A stretch of 64,000 bases of DNA from UBA6663 sp044226485 (lineage in GTDB: Bacteria; Chloroflexota; Anaerolineae; Anaerolineales; UBA6663): contig JBGAGY010000009.1 in NCBI GenBank assembly GCA_044226485.1, positions 265,127 to 329,126 of the forward strand, in the 5' to 3' direction. Under the pieces are notes generated by a model, which saw only the letters and a program-made list of their open reading frames with translations, ran no database searches and was not told the DNA's origin. The position numbers were made by a program, and so were the translations under genes. Below are positions 54,751 through 63,847 of this stretch, one piece after another; positions within the stretch are counted from its first letter, which is position 1; each line of letters starts with the position of its first letter.

Positions 54751-55542
54751 ATGCCTCTGCAAGTTAAAGACGTCATCGATAGGATCGTGGCCGACGTGCC
54801 TGGCGCGCCGTTCACCCACACCGTGGACACTTTGAAGACCGGCGATCCGAGCCAGGTTGTCACGGGCATCGCCACAACGTTCCTGGCTACCTGCGACGTG
54901 ATCGAGCGCGCGGCAGCGGCCGGGGCGAACATGATCATCACGCACGAGCCGACGTTCTACGAGCACGCCGATCCGGTCGACTGGCTTGAGAGCGACCCCG
55001 TGTACACAGCCAAGCGCCGGCTCATCGAGCGCCATGGCATGGCGATCTGGCGCTTCCATGATTACCTGCACAGCCTGAAGCCCGACCCGACCTTCGCGGG
55101 TCTGTTCGAGGCACTCGGCTGGGGCGACAGCGTCGACCCCGACACCTTCTTCGCCGCCCATCGCCCCGCCACGACGCTCGCTGGTCTGATCGGCGAGCTC
55201 AAGGCCAAACTCGGCCTCAAAGCCGTCCGCGTCGTCGGGGATCTCGCTCAGCCTGTGTCGCGGGTCGGCCTGATGGTGGGCGCGCCACCCAGCCGCTGGC
55301 ACATCCAATCGCTGCGCGACGCCGGGATCGATACACTGATCGTGGGTGAGATCAACGAGTGGGAAACGAGCGAGTATGTTCGCGATGCGCTCTGGGCCGG
55401 GCTTGCCAAGTCGCTCGTCCTCATCGGGCACTCGGTCAGCGAGGAAGACGGCATGCGCTACATCATCCCCTGGCTGCGCGCCCGCCTGCCCGAAGTTCCG
55501 ATCACGCATGTGCCGGCCGGGCATCCGCTCAGCATGGCGTAA
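54751..55542 (+). CDS. Nif3-like dinuclear metal centre protein
   Basis: 263 residues from ATG 54751 (AAGGAGAG upstream). ITHEPTFYEH (His in the N-terminal metal motif) and GEINEWETSEYVRDA plus LIGHSVSEEDGM in the C-terminal part match the Nif3/DUF34 family, which binds two metals. The family has been linked to metal and GTP-cyclohydrolase-like chemistry, but its reaction is not settled. Monocistronic. Confidence 0.85.
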   Translation: MPLQVKDVIDRIVADVPGAPFTHTVDTLKTGDPSQVVTGIATTFLATCDVIERAAAAGANMIITHEPTFYEHADPVDWLESDPVYTAKRRLIERHGMAIWRFHDYLHSLKPDPTFAGLFEALGWGDSVDPDTFFAAHRPATTLAGLIGELKAKLGLKAVRVVGDLAQPVSRVGLMVGAPPSRWHIQSLRDAGIDTLIVGEINEWETSEYVRDALWAGLAKSLVLIGHSVSEEDGMRYIIPWLRARLPEVPITHVPAGHPLSMA

Positions 55543-55562
55543 GCGCCCAGGGCACGGCGCCA

Positions 55563-55633
55563 GACGAACGACGAAGGACGAATGACGCAGGTTGTGTGAA
55601 TCAACCTGCGTCATTCGTCCTTTGTCGTTCGTC
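55563..55633. terminator. Bidirectional long hairpin (GACGAACGACGAAGG words)
   Basis: Arms 55563-55593 and 55603-55633 are complementary over 31 bases with a single mismatch; 9-base loop. Placed between the convergent Nif3-like and sdhD-like genes. Same word family as at 6842-6884 and 7326-7361. Confidence 0.85.
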
Positions 55634-55656
55634 AATCTAGAGGACGCCGTCTGCCG

Positions 55657-56046
55657 TCAGCCCGACACCAACGCGTAAGTCAACCACGCCCCATATGCCA
55701 CCGAGGCGATGCCGACCACGATGAGGGCGATGTCGATGAGTTGGGCGAGGCGGGGCGAGGGGCCGAGGTCCACCAGGATGGCGCGCACGCCGAGCAAGGC
55801 GTGGCTGACCACGCTGGCCAGGAAGAGCAGTTCGATCGGCCAGACGATCGGATTGCCGAGATAGGCCTTCACCTGATCGAAGCCACGCAGGCCACCCTCC
55901 ACCAGGAAGTGCTGGGCGATCATGTGCAGGCCGGCCAGCGGGACGAGCGCCGCGCCTGTGATGACCTGCCAGATCCAGGCCATCGAGCCAAGCACCGTTC
56001 GGGGCTGCGCGGGAGTAGAGGCGTTGAGAGTGGTTGTCGTCTGCAT
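55657..56046 (-). CDS. Succinate dehydrogenase-like membrane anchor subunit D
   Basis: 129 residues, three helices (about 22-45, 68-88, 102-126). His in LAGLHMIAQH and SHALLGVRAIL are candidates for haem b ligation. Size and layout match SdhD/FrdD anchors. 15 bases after the SdhC-like gene in the same operon. Confidence 0.82.
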   Translation of the reverse strand: MQTTTTLNASTPAQPRTVLGSMAWIWQVITGAALVPLAGLHMIAQHFLVEGGLRGFDQVKAYLGNPIVWPIELLFLASVVSHALLGVRAILVDLGPSPRLAQLIDIALIVVGIASVAYGAWLTYALVSG

Positions 56047-56061
56047 GTGCGTGCCTCCGCG

Positions 56062-56457
56062 TCAGATCGTGAAGATCAGGTAGATCACGGCGAGCATGAT
56101 CACGGCCGCGACTGCCATCAGGCCATAGAAGATCGTCTTCTGCTGCCGCACGCCGATGCCGAAGCCGTTGAGCGCGACGCGGAAGCCGTTCAGGCCATGG
56201 ATCACCAGGCCGGCGAACAGAACCACGTCGAAGACCAGCACCAGGGGCGAGCGCGCCAGCGACACGAACGAGTCCCACGCGGCCGGGCCTTGCAGCAACT
56301 GGGTGAGCATGACGAAGTGCAGGTACAGATACACCACCAGGCCGATGCCGGTGAGGCGGTTGAGGGCGAAGGCCCACATGCCGGTGCGCCGGCCGCGGAT
56401 GTCGATCCACTGCCAGGGCTTGCGCGGTCGGGGTCGATTGGTGGAATGCAGGCTCAT
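56062..56457 (-). CDS. Succinate dehydrogenase-like cytochrome b subunit C
   Basis: 131 residues from ATG 56457, which overlaps the SdhB-like stop (ATGA). Three helices. RLTGIGLVVYLYLHFVML contains the conserved SdhC pattern with His as a haem b ligand, and VIHGLNGFRVAL follows in the third helix region. Membrane anchor and quinone site together with the D-like subunit. Confidence 0.87.
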   Translation of the reverse strand: MSLHSTNRPRPRKPWQWIDIRGRRTGMWAFALNRLTGIGLVVYLYLHFVMLTQLLQGPAAWDSFVSLARSPLVLVFDVVLFAGLVIHGLNGFRVALNGFGIGVRQQKTIFYGLMAVAAVIMLAVIYLIFTI

Positions 56458-57209
56458 CGCGTTCTCCTCGAACCGAAAAGGGCCGCGAGCTTGCGGCGGA
56501 TCAAGGCGCGGCGCAGGTCCATGATGGCGCCGGCGGGGTCGAAATCCTGTGGGCAGGCTTCGCTGCACTCGAAGGCACCGTGACACTGCCAGACGCCGCC
56601 CTCGCGGTCGGCCAGTTCGAGCAGCGCGGCGCGTTCGGGCTCGCTTGTCGATTTCTCCCAGGCGCGATGCACGGCCGCCAGGCCCGCCGGGCCGAAGAAG
56701 CCATCGGAGGCCGAGAGGGTGGGGCAGGCGCTCAGGCAGATGCCGCACTCGACGCAGTTCTCGAAGCGGTTGTAGTGCCGGCGCTCGAGCTTGCCGTCCG
56801 GCTGCAGCAGTTCGCTGGGCTCGAAGGCGTGTCCGTCGATGGTCTCCTCGGCATCGCGCGTGATGACCATGCCGGCCGCCGCCTGGCGCTGGAAGAAGGC
56901 CGAGACGTCGACCACGAGGTCGCCCACCACCGGAAAGTTGCGCAGCGGCTCGATGGTCATCTCGCCGCCCTTGCAGGCCGCCAGCGGCACGATGCAGGGC
57001 AGCACTTCCTTACCGTCGACGCGCACGGCGCAGGTGCCGCACGAGGCGTGATGACAGGCGTGCCGGTACATCAGGTTCTGGTCCTGGCGCCAGCAGGCCT
57101 CGATGACGTCGATCACGTTGGCGTCGTCGGGCACCTCGACGTCGAAGTGATCGTAGCGGGCGGGCGTATCGGGGCGTTGGCGCTGAACGCGCACGTGGAG
57201 TTTGGGCAT
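56454..57209 (-). CDS. Succinate dehydrogenase-like iron-sulphur subunit B
   Basis: 251 residues from ATG 57209 (GAGGTG upstream). A complete SdhB/FrdB set: [2Fe-2S] ligands in CHHASCGTCAVRVDGKEVLPC with standard spacing, [4Fe-4S] in CVECGICLSACP, and the third cluster in CHGAFECSEACP. Electrons would pass from a flavoprotein to quinone. What is odd is the operon: the flavoprotein gene upstream is GlpA/GlpD-like, not SdhA-like. Confidence 0.9.
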   Translation of the reverse strand: MPKLHVRVQRQRPDTPARYDHFDVEVPDDANVIDVIEACWRQDQNLMYRHACHHASCGTCAVRVDGKEVLPCIVPLAACKGGEMTIEPLRNFPVVGDLVVDVSAFFQRQAAAGMVITRDAEETIDGHAFEPSELLQPDGKLERRHYNRFENCVECGICLSACPTLSASDGFFGPAGLAAVHRAWEKSTSEPERAALLELADREGGVWQCHGAFECSEACPQDFDPAGAIMDLRRALIRRKLAALFGSRRTR

Positions 57210-57253
57210 GAACACCTCGCGCCGGGACGCTCCCGGCGGTCACTGCAACACGA

Positions 57254-58411
57254 TCACTGATAGAACAACCGGTATGACAACAGCGGCGTCGTGCGCGTGC
57301 GGCACTCGACCGTCAGGCCGAGCTTGCGCGTGACGAGGTCGCCGAGTTTCTCGGCCATGCCGCGGGCGGTCGTCGTCTTGCCGCCCGAGATCGACACGAA
57401 GCCTTCGACGCCGTTGCGGGAATGATCGAAGCACTCGAACGTGCGGCTGACGTCGCGTTCGTCCTGGCTGGCGCGCTTGATCAGCGGCCGGGCCGCAGCG
57501 CCGACGCCGCGCGTGGTCACCGTGGCGATCTCTGGGATCAGCTCGATGCCTTTGCGCAGCATCTTCTCGATGTGCTCCGGCGGGATGTCGATCGCGTCAG
57601 GGTCGGTCACGGTCCACGAGGTGGTGCCGATGATCGACGTGGTGCGCTGCGGCACGACGATGTCGCCGTCGGAGGGTTTGTCGAGCCGGTTGACGACCAT
57701 GTTGTTCATGCGCCGCCCGACCGTCACCATGATGCCGGCCGTCGGCTGCACGGGCACGTCGATGCCGCCGAAGCCCGCGACCTCGCCGGCCCATGGCCCC
57801 GCGGCGTTGACGACCAGGTCGCAGCCGATCACGTCGGTCTTGCCGGTGACGCGGTCGAGCACCTTGACGCCTGTGACGGAGCCGTTGTGGCGCACCAGCT
57901 CGACGACCTCGGTGTACGAGCGGCAGACGGCCCCGTTGCTGCGCGCCGTCGCGAGGAAGGCCATCGAGAAGCGCCACGGCTCGAAGACGCCGTCGGGCAC
58001 CTGGACGGCTGCGAGCAGCTTCGGGTTGAGCAATGGCTCACGCGCCAGCGCCTGAGCCGGGGTCAGTTCACGATACGGGATGTGGCAGGCCTGGCAGCCG
58101 GCGACGAACTTCTCCTTGAAGGCCAGGTCCTCTTCAGTGAGCGCGACGAAGAGCCCGTCGTTGAGCTCGAGCGCGTCGGACATGATCTTGCGCAGGATCA
58201 GGTTCTCGTCGATGCACTCGATCGCGGACTCCTGATCGGTGACGGCGTAGCGGCCGCCCGAGTGGAGCAGGCAATGGTTGCGGCCGGTGGTCGCGTTGGA
58301 AAACTCGCCGCGTTCGACGATGGTGACCCTCAGCCCGCGCAGGGCGAGGTCGTGGGCGCTGGCCGCGCCGGTCGATCCGGCGCCGACGATGACGACATGG
58401 GGCGCAGTCAT
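57254..58411 (-). CDS. GlpA/GlpD-like FAD-dependent glycerol-3-phosphate dehydrogenase, core domain only
   Basis: 385 residues from ATG 58411 (AAGGAGAC upstream). FAD motif VVIVGAGSTGAASAHDLALRG; TTGRNHCLLHSGGRYAVTDQESAIECIDENLILRKI is strikingly like the same stretch of GlpA (49975-51807), and FVSISGGKTTTARGMAEKLGDL is the second FAD contact. It lacks the BFD [2Fe-2S] domain of GlpA and the helical C-domain of GlpD. It is 44 bases upstream of an SdhB-like gene and starts a four-gene operon, so its electrons probably go to those Fe-S and membrane subunits. Other DAO-family 2-hydroxyacid substrates cannot be excluded. Confidence 0.88.
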   Translation of the reverse strand: MTAPHVVIVGAGSTGAASAHDLALRGLRVTIVERGEFSNATTGRNHCLLHSGGRYAVTDQESAIECIDENLILRKIMSDALELNDGLFVALTEEDLAFKEKFVAGCQACHIPYRELTPAQALAREPLLNPKLLAAVQVPDGVFEPWRFSMAFLATARSNGAVCRSYTEVVELVRHNGSVTGVKVLDRVTGKTDVIGCDLVVNAAGPWAGEVAGFGGIDVPVQPTAGIMVTVGRRMNNMVVNRLDKPSDGDIVVPQRTTSIIGTTSWTVTDPDAIDIPPEHIEKMLRKGIELIPEIATVTTRGVGAAARPLIKRASQDERDVSRTFECFDHSRNGVEGFVSISGGKTTTARGMAEKLGDLVTRKLGLTVECRTRTTPLLSYRLFYQ

Positions 58412-58906
58412 GGTGTCTCCTTGGTCGCGCGATGGTGCGTTCAAACGCGGCACTCGAGGCCGGGCAGTGGATGATCTGACACGACACCGGCCCGGCTCAA
58501 TCGTCCTGATTCTCAGAGAATTGGCCGCGGCTTCGGAGTGGTAGAGGTTCGCTATTTCGGGGGAGGATTGTCACAGCCTGACGTTGTGCACATTACCAGA
58601 AAGGGCCAGTGCTTCTCTTGTTCGGCGGCCGTCGGCGCCGGTGACATTCAGCGCCGTTTTTGCTGCGACACGACGATTGACACCACGGCGTCGATCGTTA
58701 TCCTTTTCCAAGCCCGACTTCCACTCGAGCAACACACGAACGACGCAACAAGGCGCGGATCGATTTATACCGGGCATCAGGCGGCTCCTCAGCCGCGCTG
58801 GTGCCCGTTTTCGTAGGTCGCGCCAGTCGAGGCCGCTTGTGTGTGCGCCGTGTGGAGTGCGCCGGGCCGATCATTCAGCTTTCATCAGGCAGCAAAGGAG
58901 CATCAT
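58412..58906. other. Divergent promoter region upstream of the permease
   Basis: 495 bases without a convincing gene. On the plus strand TTGACA (58677-58682) is followed after 16 bases by TATCCT (58699-58704), which would give a leader of about 200 bases before the permease. A leader that long could hold a regulatory RNA structure, but I recognise no riboswitch. Confidence 0.45.
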
Positions 58907-60331
58907 ATGGCACGTCCTTCCCAGAACCCGTCGGCTTCCGGTGGCCGACCCGCGGGTTTCATGCCCGACGACGTCCCGTCGATCTGGGCCATGCTCAGTC
59001 TTGGCTTCCAGCAGGTGTTGACGATGTTCCCGGCCACTGTGCTGGTGGCCGTGCTGACGAAGTTCGACATCGGCGTCACGCTGCTGGCGAGCGGGCTCGG
59101 CACCATCATCGCGCTGCTCGTCGCGCGTCGCCGGATTCCGATGTACTACGGCTCGAGCTTCAGCTACATCACGGTCGTGGTGACGACCATGACGCTGTAC
59201 GCCGGGAACTGCTTTAGCGATCCGCAGACGACCTACTGCGCCGAAGGCGTGCGGCTGGTGCAGGTCGGCATCCTGGGCACAGCGGTGCTTGAGATCCTGG
59301 TCGGTCTGTTGATCATGCGGTTGGGGCGGGCGGCGCTCGACAAGGTGCTGCCGCCGATCGTCACCGGTTCGGTCGCGATCGTCATCGGCATCGCGCTGGC
59401 CGGCTCGGCGCTCAACATGGCCGGCGGCTTGAACCCGGCCGAGGGCTCGGTGCACTGGATCGTGGCCTTCATCACCCTTGTCGCCACCGTGATCTTCTCG
59501 GTGTATCTGCAGAACCGCGGCATCTGGGGCATGCTCCCGATCCTGTTCGGCGCGATCACGGGCTACATCGTCGCTTACTTCTTTGGCCTCGTGAGCTTCG
59601 ACGCAGTGGCCCAGGCCGATTTGTTTCGCATCCCTCCGATGACGTTGCCGGCCTTTGAAGATCCAAGGGCCTGGGGCGCGATCGTCAGCATCTCGCTGAT
59701 CGCGATCGCCACGATCCCGGAGAGCACGGCCCATCTGTACCAGATGAGCCTGTACATCGACGCGCTCGGCAAGGAGCTGGGCCGCAAGCCGTTCGAGATC
59801 AAGAACCTGATTGGCCTCAACCTCGTGGCCGATGGCAGCAACGACATCATCAACGGCCTGCTCGGCGGTTGTGCGGGCACGAACTACGGCGAGAACAACA
59901 GCCTGATGGCGATCACGCGCAACTACTCGACGGCTGTGTTGATGGTCGCCGGTGTGATGGCGATCCTGCTCGGCTTCGTCGGCAAGCTTGCGGCGCTGGT
60001 CAGCACAATTCCTGTTGCCGTGACGGGCGGCCTGGCGATCTACCTGTTCGGTGTGATCGGCATGCAGGGCGTGGCGCTGATCCAGAGCGAGAAGGTCAAC
60101 CTGTTCGAGCCGCGCCAGCTGGCGATCGGGTCGATCATCCTGGTGCTGGGCATCGGCGGCAACCTGTTCATGCCGAACGGCATCTTCCCCTTCCAGATCC
60201 CGGGCGTTTTCCCGGACGGCATTCCGGCGATCGTCTTCGCGGCGCTGGTGGGCATCCTGCTCAACCTGCTCTTCGTCGTGGTCAACCCGGCGCGCTTCGG
60301 CGTGAAGGAGCGCGAGAACCTGAACGCGTGA
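58907..60331 (+). CDS. Uracil/xanthine permease (NCS2 family)
   Basis: 474 residues from ATG 58907 (AAAGGAG upstream), about 12-14 membrane helices. NCS2 markers: YGSSFSYITVV in the third helix region, the Glu of IATIPESTAHL in the eighth, and NGLLGGCAGTNYGENNSLMAITRN in the tenth. A symporter for uracil, xanthine or uric acid. Standing alone, so no pathway context. Confidence 0.93.
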   Translation: MARPSQNPSASGGRPAGFMPDDVPSIWAMLSLGFQQVLTMFPATVLVAVLTKFDIGVTLLASGLGTIIALLVARRRIPMYYGSSFSYITVVVTTMTLYAGNCFSDPQTTYCAEGVRLVQVGILGTAVLEILVGLLIMRLGRAALDKVLPPIVTGSVAIVIGIALAGSALNMAGGLNPAEGSVHWIVAFITLVATVIFSVYLQNRGIWGMLPILFGAITGYIVAYFFGLVSFDAVAQADLFRIPPMTLPAFEDPRAWGAIVSISLIAIATIPESTAHLYQMSLYIDALGKELGRKPFEIKNLIGLNLVADGSNDIINGLLGGCAGTNYGENNSLMAITRNYSTAVLMVAGVMAILLGFVGKLAALVSTIPVAVTGGLAIYLFGVIGMQGVALIQSEKVNLFEPRQLAIGSIILVLGIGGNLFMPNGIFPFQIPGVFPDGIPAIVFAALVGILLNLLFVVVNPARFGVKERENLNA

Positions 60332-60390
60332 GAGGACCGCAGACAACGGACGCGGACGGCAGACCTCAACACCCGGCCGCGATCGAGGCG

Positions 60391-60431
60391 AACGACAACG
60401 GGCCCGCGCACTGCGCGGGCCCGTTGTCGTT
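60391..60431. terminator. Bidirectional terminator between permease and glpK
   Basis: AACGACAACGGGCCCGCGCA (60391-60410) pairs perfectly with 60412-60431. Followed by TCAATCC on plus; precedes the convergent glpK stop. Upstream, 60331-60365 has CGGACGGCAGACC words of the CGGTCCGC family. Confidence 0.85.
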
Positions 60432-60462
60432 CAATCCACGATCAGCAATCGTCAGTCAGCCA

Positions 60463-61959
60463 TCAATCAACCCAGGCGAACGACTTGCTGACGGCCTTCT
60501 TCCAGCCCGCGTACAGCTTCTCGCGCGCGGCGGACTTCATGGCCGGCTTCCATTCCTTGTCCTTGCCCCAGTTGGCGCGCAGGTCTTCGACCTTGGCCCA
60601 GAAGCCCACGGCCAGGCCGGCCGCGTAAGCGGCGCCCAGCGACGTGGTCTCGGCGACCGTCGGGCGCACCACCGGCACTCCGAGGACGTCGGACTGGAAC
60701 TGCATCAGGGTGTTGTTGTACACCATGCCGCCGTCGACCTTGAGGGCCTTGAGCTTGACGCCCGAGTCCTTGTTCATGGCGTCGAGCACTTCGCGCGTCT
60801 GGTAGGCCGTGGCCTCGAGCGTCGCGCGGGCGATGTGGCCCTTGTTGACGTAGCGGGTCATGCCGGCGATGACGCCGCGGGCATCATCCTTCCAGTACGG
60901 CGCGTAAAGGCCCGAGAAGGCCGGCACGAAGTAGATGCCGCCGTTGTCTTCGACGGTGGCCGCCAGGGATTCGACGTCGGCGCTCTTCTCGATCAGGCCG
61001 AGGTTGTCGCGCAGCCACTGGACCAGCGCGCCGGTGATGGCGATCGAGCCCTCGAGGGCGTAGACCGCCGGCTGATCGCCGATCTTGTAGCCGAGCGTGG
61101 TGAGCAGGCCGTTCTTGCTGATCACGGGCTTGGTGCCGGTGTTGAGCAGCATGAAGCAGCCGGTGCCGTAGGTGTTCTTGGCTTCGCCGGCCGAGAAGCA
61201 GGTCTGGCCGAAGAGCGCGGCCTGCTGGTCGCCCAGGTCGCCGGCGATCACGGTGCCCTCGAGCGGGCCGGTGCCGTTGCCATAGACCTCGGACGAGGAC
61301 TTGATGGCGGGCAGCATGGCCTTCGGGATGCCCATGACCTTGAGCATGTCGGCGTCCCAATCGAGGGTCTTCAGGTTCATCAGCATCGTGCGGCTGGCGT
61401 TGGTGACGTCGGTCACATGCACGCCGCCGTTGGGCCCGCCGGTCAGGTTCCAGATGACCCAGGTGTCGATGTTGCCGAAGAGCAGCTCGCCCTTGGCGGC
61501 GCGGGCCTTGAGACCCTTGACGTTGTCGAGGATCCACTTGACCTTCGGGCCCGAGAAGTAGGTGGCCAGCGGGAGGCCGACCTTCTTCTGGAACCGATAC
61601 TGGCCGCCGGTCTTGGCCATCTTGCCGACGATGTCGGCCGTGCGCGTGTCCTGCCAGACGATGGCGTTGTAGACGGGCTTGCCGGTCGCCTTCTCCCAGA
61701 CGACGGCGGTCTCGCGCTGGTTGGTCACGCCGACGGCGGCCAGGTCGCTGGCGGTGATGCCGGCCTTGGCCAACGCGCCGCGGATGACGTCTTGCGTGCG
61801 CTCCCAGATCTCAAGCGCGTTGTGCTCGACCCAACCGGGCTTGGGGAAGATTTGCTCGTGCTCCTTCTGATCGTACGCCACCACCTTGCCGGAGTGATCG
61901 AAGATCATGAAGCGCGTGCTGGTGGTGCCCTGGTCGACGGCACCCACGTACTTGGTCAT
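60463..61959 (-). CDS. glpK: Glycerol kinase
   Basis: 498 residues. GAVDQGTTSTRFMIFD (ATP phosphate loop), the glycerol-contact segments, and AGFWAKVEDLRANW near the end match GlpK. It phosphorylates glycerol to glycerol-3-phosphate, the substrate of both dehydrogenase systems in this window. AAGGAGAC upstream. Last gene of the glpF-dhaK-dhaL-glpK string. Confidence 0.97.
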   Translation of the reverse strand: MTKYVGAVDQGTTSTRFMIFDHSGKVVAYDQKEHEQIFPKPGWVEHNALEIWERTQDVIRGALAKAGITASDLAAVGVTNQRETAVVWEKATGKPVYNAIVWQDTRTADIVGKMAKTGGQYRFQKKVGLPLATYFSGPKVKWILDNVKGLKARAAKGELLFGNIDTWVIWNLTGGPNGGVHVTDVTNASRTMLMNLKTLDWDADMLKVMGIPKAMLPAIKSSSEVYGNGTGPLEGTVIAGDLGDQQAALFGQTCFSAGEAKNTYGTGCFMLLNTGTKPVISKNGLLTTLGYKIGDQPAVYALEGSIAITGALVQWLRDNLGLIEKSADVESLAATVEDNGGIYFVPAFSGLYAPYWKDDARGVIAGMTRYVNKGHIARATLEATAYQTREVLDAMNKDSGVKLKALKVDGGMVYNNTLMQFQSDVLGVPVVRPTVAETTSLGAAYAAGLAVGFWAKVEDLRANWGKDKEWKPAMKSAAREKLYAGWKKAVSKSFAWVD

Positions 61960-62005
61960 AGTGTGTGTCTCCTTAAGTCGAGTCGTTCGTCTCGGAAAGT
62001 CTGAC

Positions 62006-62629
62006 TTACTTGAGATTCTCGGCGGCAGCCTGCAGCAGGAGGTGCGACGACGTCGCCCCAGGATCCTGATGCCCCGCGCTCCGCTCGCCGACGTAGCTGG
62101 CGCGGCCCTTGCGAGCCACCAGCGGGATCGTGCTGTCGCGGCCGGCTGCGGCCGCTGCGGCGGAGGCTTTCAGCGCCGACGCGATGTCGCCGCCGGCTGA
62201 GTCCTTGAGCGCCTGGAGCGCCGGCGTCAGCGCGTCCACCATGGTCTTCTCGCCCACGGCGGCCTTGCCGCGCGCGATGACGCCGCCCAGCGCGGCTTCG
62301 AGCGCGGCTGTCCAGTCGGCCAGGCTGAGCTCCATCTTGCCTGCGGTGGCGGTGCCGAGTTGCATGAACAACGTGCCATAGAGCGGGCCGCTGGCTCCGC
62401 CCACGGTCGCCACGAGTGTCATGCCGACGGTCTTGAGGATGGTGCCGATGTCTTTGTCAGCCACGGTCGGCAGCTTGCCGACGGCCGCCTGCATGCCGCG
62501 ATGCATGTTGGCGCCGTGGTCGGCATCGCCGATGGCCGAGTCGAGATCGGTCAGATACTCTTTGTTGGCCTCGATGGCGACCGCGAAGGCCTTGATCCAG
62601 TCGATGATGGAATCGCGAGAGATGGTCAT
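62006..62629 (-). CDS. dhaL: Dihydroxyacetone kinase subunit L (ADP-binding)
   Basis: 207 residues. The Mg-ADP site has DSAIGDADHGANMHRGM (Asp triad) and GGASGPLYGTLFM. In PEP-dependent systems DhaL holds ADP permanently, rephosphorylated by DhaM, and passes phosphate to DHA on DhaK. The start codon lies in a CCAATGAC repeat end. No DhaM is next to it; the only DhaM seen is the fusion at 42.8-45.3 kb. Confidence 0.95.
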   Translation of the reverse strand: MTISRDSIIDWIKAFAVAIEANKEYLTDLDSAIGDADHGANMHRGMQAAVGKLPTVADKDIGTILKTVGMTLVATVGGASGPLYGTLFMQLGTATAGKMELSLADWTAALEAALGGVIARGKAAVGEKTMVDALTPALQALKDSAGGDIASALKASAAAAAAGRDSTIPLVARKGRASYVGERSAGHQDPGATSSHLLLQAAAENLK

Positions 62630-62722
62630 TGGTGATTGGTGATTTGCTATCGGTTATTGGTATTGACTATTGAGGCCGATGGGGTTGATCGAGTCTCAAT
62701 AGTCAATATCCAATAGCCAATG
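62627..62722. repeat. CATTGG/CCAATG-word palindrome between dhaK and dhaL
   Basis: Left arm 62627-62674 and right arm 62695-62722 (CTCAATAGTCAATATCCAAT...GCCAATG) with partial complementarity. Its left end contains the dhaL start codon on the minus strand. Confidence 0.8.
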
Positions 62723-62724
62723 TC

Positions 62725-63726
62725 TCAGGCTCCCCAGCGCAGGCCCGGCGTCTTCACCGGCGCGTCCCAGAGCTTGGTGAGCTCATCGTCGAGCTTGACG
62801 AGCGAGATCGAGCAGCCGGCCATCTCGAGCGACGTGATGTATGAGCCGATCAGGCGGCGCGTGATCTTGATGCCCTTGCCCTTGAGGTAGTTCTCGAGCT
62901 CGTTGTAGACCAGGTAGAGCTCGATGAGCGGCGTGCCGCCCATGCCGTTGACGAAGGCGAGGACTTCATCGCCCGACTTGTAGGGCAGATCCTCGACGAC
63001 GGCCGCGGCCATCATCTCGACGATCTCGTGCGCGCTGGCCAGCTTCATGCGCTTGCGGCCCGGCTCGCCGTGGATGCCGATGCCGATTTCCATCTCGTCT
63101 TCGGGCAGCTCGAACGTCGGCTTGCCGGCGTGCGGGACGGTGCAGGAGGTCAGAGCCATGCCCATCGTGCGACCCAGGTCGTTGACCTTCTGGCAGACAG
63201 CGGCGACATCCTTGAGCGAGCGGCGCTGCTCGGCGGCGGCGCCGGTCATCTTCTCGGCCAGGACGGTGACGCCCACGCCGCGGCGCCCAGCGGTGTAGAG
63301 CGAGTCCTTGACGGCCACGTCGTCATTGGTGACGACCGCGGCGACTTCGATGCCCTCGGCCTTGGCCAGGTCGGCGGCCATCTCGAAGTTCATGACGTCG
63401 CCGGTGTAGTTCTTGACGATGTGCAGGATGCCCGCGCCGCCGTTGACGGCCTTGGTCGCCTCGAGCATCTGATCGGGGGTCGGCGAGGTGAAGACAGCGC
63501 CCGGGCAGGCGGCATCGAGCATGCCCATGCCGACGAAGCCGCCGTGCATGGGTTCGTGGCCGGAGCCACCACCGGAGATGACGCCCACCTTGCCCTGGAT
63601 CGGCGCATCGGCGCGCACGATGTAGTTCGGGTTGGTGAACACCTTAATCAGGTCCGCGTGGGCGGCTGCCATGCCGGCCAGCGCCTCGGGAACGACGTCC
63701 TCAGCCTTATTGATCAGTTTCTTCAT
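62725..63726 (-). CDS. dhaK: Dihydroxyacetone kinase subunit K (substrate-binding)
   Basis: 333 residues. GGGSGHEPMHGGFVGMGML near the N-terminus and GIGIHGEPGRKRM, where the His binds DHA covalently as a hemiaminal. Works with DhaL and DhaM to make DHA phosphate from DHA. Confidence 0.96.
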   Translation of the reverse strand: MKKLINKAEDVVPEALAGMAAAHADLIKVFTNPNYIVRADAPIQGKVGVISGGGSGHEPMHGGFVGMGMLDAACPGAVFTSPTPDQMLEATKAVNGGAGILHIVKNYTGDVMNFEMAADLAKAEGIEVAAVVTNDDVAVKDSLYTAGRRGVGVTVLAEKMTGAAAEQRRSLKDVAAVCQKVNDLGRTMGMALTSCTVPHAGKPTFELPEDEMEIGIGIHGEPGRKRMKLASAHEIVEMMAAAVVEDLPYKSGDEVLAFVNGMGGTPLIELYLVYNELENYLKGKGIKITRRLIGSYITSLEMAGCSISLVKLDDELTKLWDAPVKTPGLRWGA

Positions 63727-63761
63727 GGATTGCGCTCCTAACTAAAGGCATGCTTCTCGAT

Positions 63762-63837
63762 CCGCCCACAGCGGACGGGAGACGGCGGGCGCTTGAGTGT
63801 TACGGCTGCCAGCCATCTCCCGTCCCCCCCTGTGCGG
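63762..63837. other. Hairpin between glpF and dhaK
   Basis: CCGCCCACAGCGGACGGGAGA (63762-63782) pairs imperfectly with 63816-63837. It may attenuate transcription after glpF. Confidence 0.5.
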
Positions 63838-63847
63838 TTGAGTGGAT

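Noticed and set aside
57254..58411. Calling the flavoprotein SdhA
   Set aside because: It is 385 residues, has the GlpA-type TTGRNHCLLHSGGRY and GGKTTTARGMAEK motifs, and lacks SdhA length and signature.
59869..62004. 711-codon plus-strand frame across the permease end and glpK
   Set aside because: It crosses the bidirectional terminator at 60391-60431 and lies opposite an unmistakable glycerol kinase.
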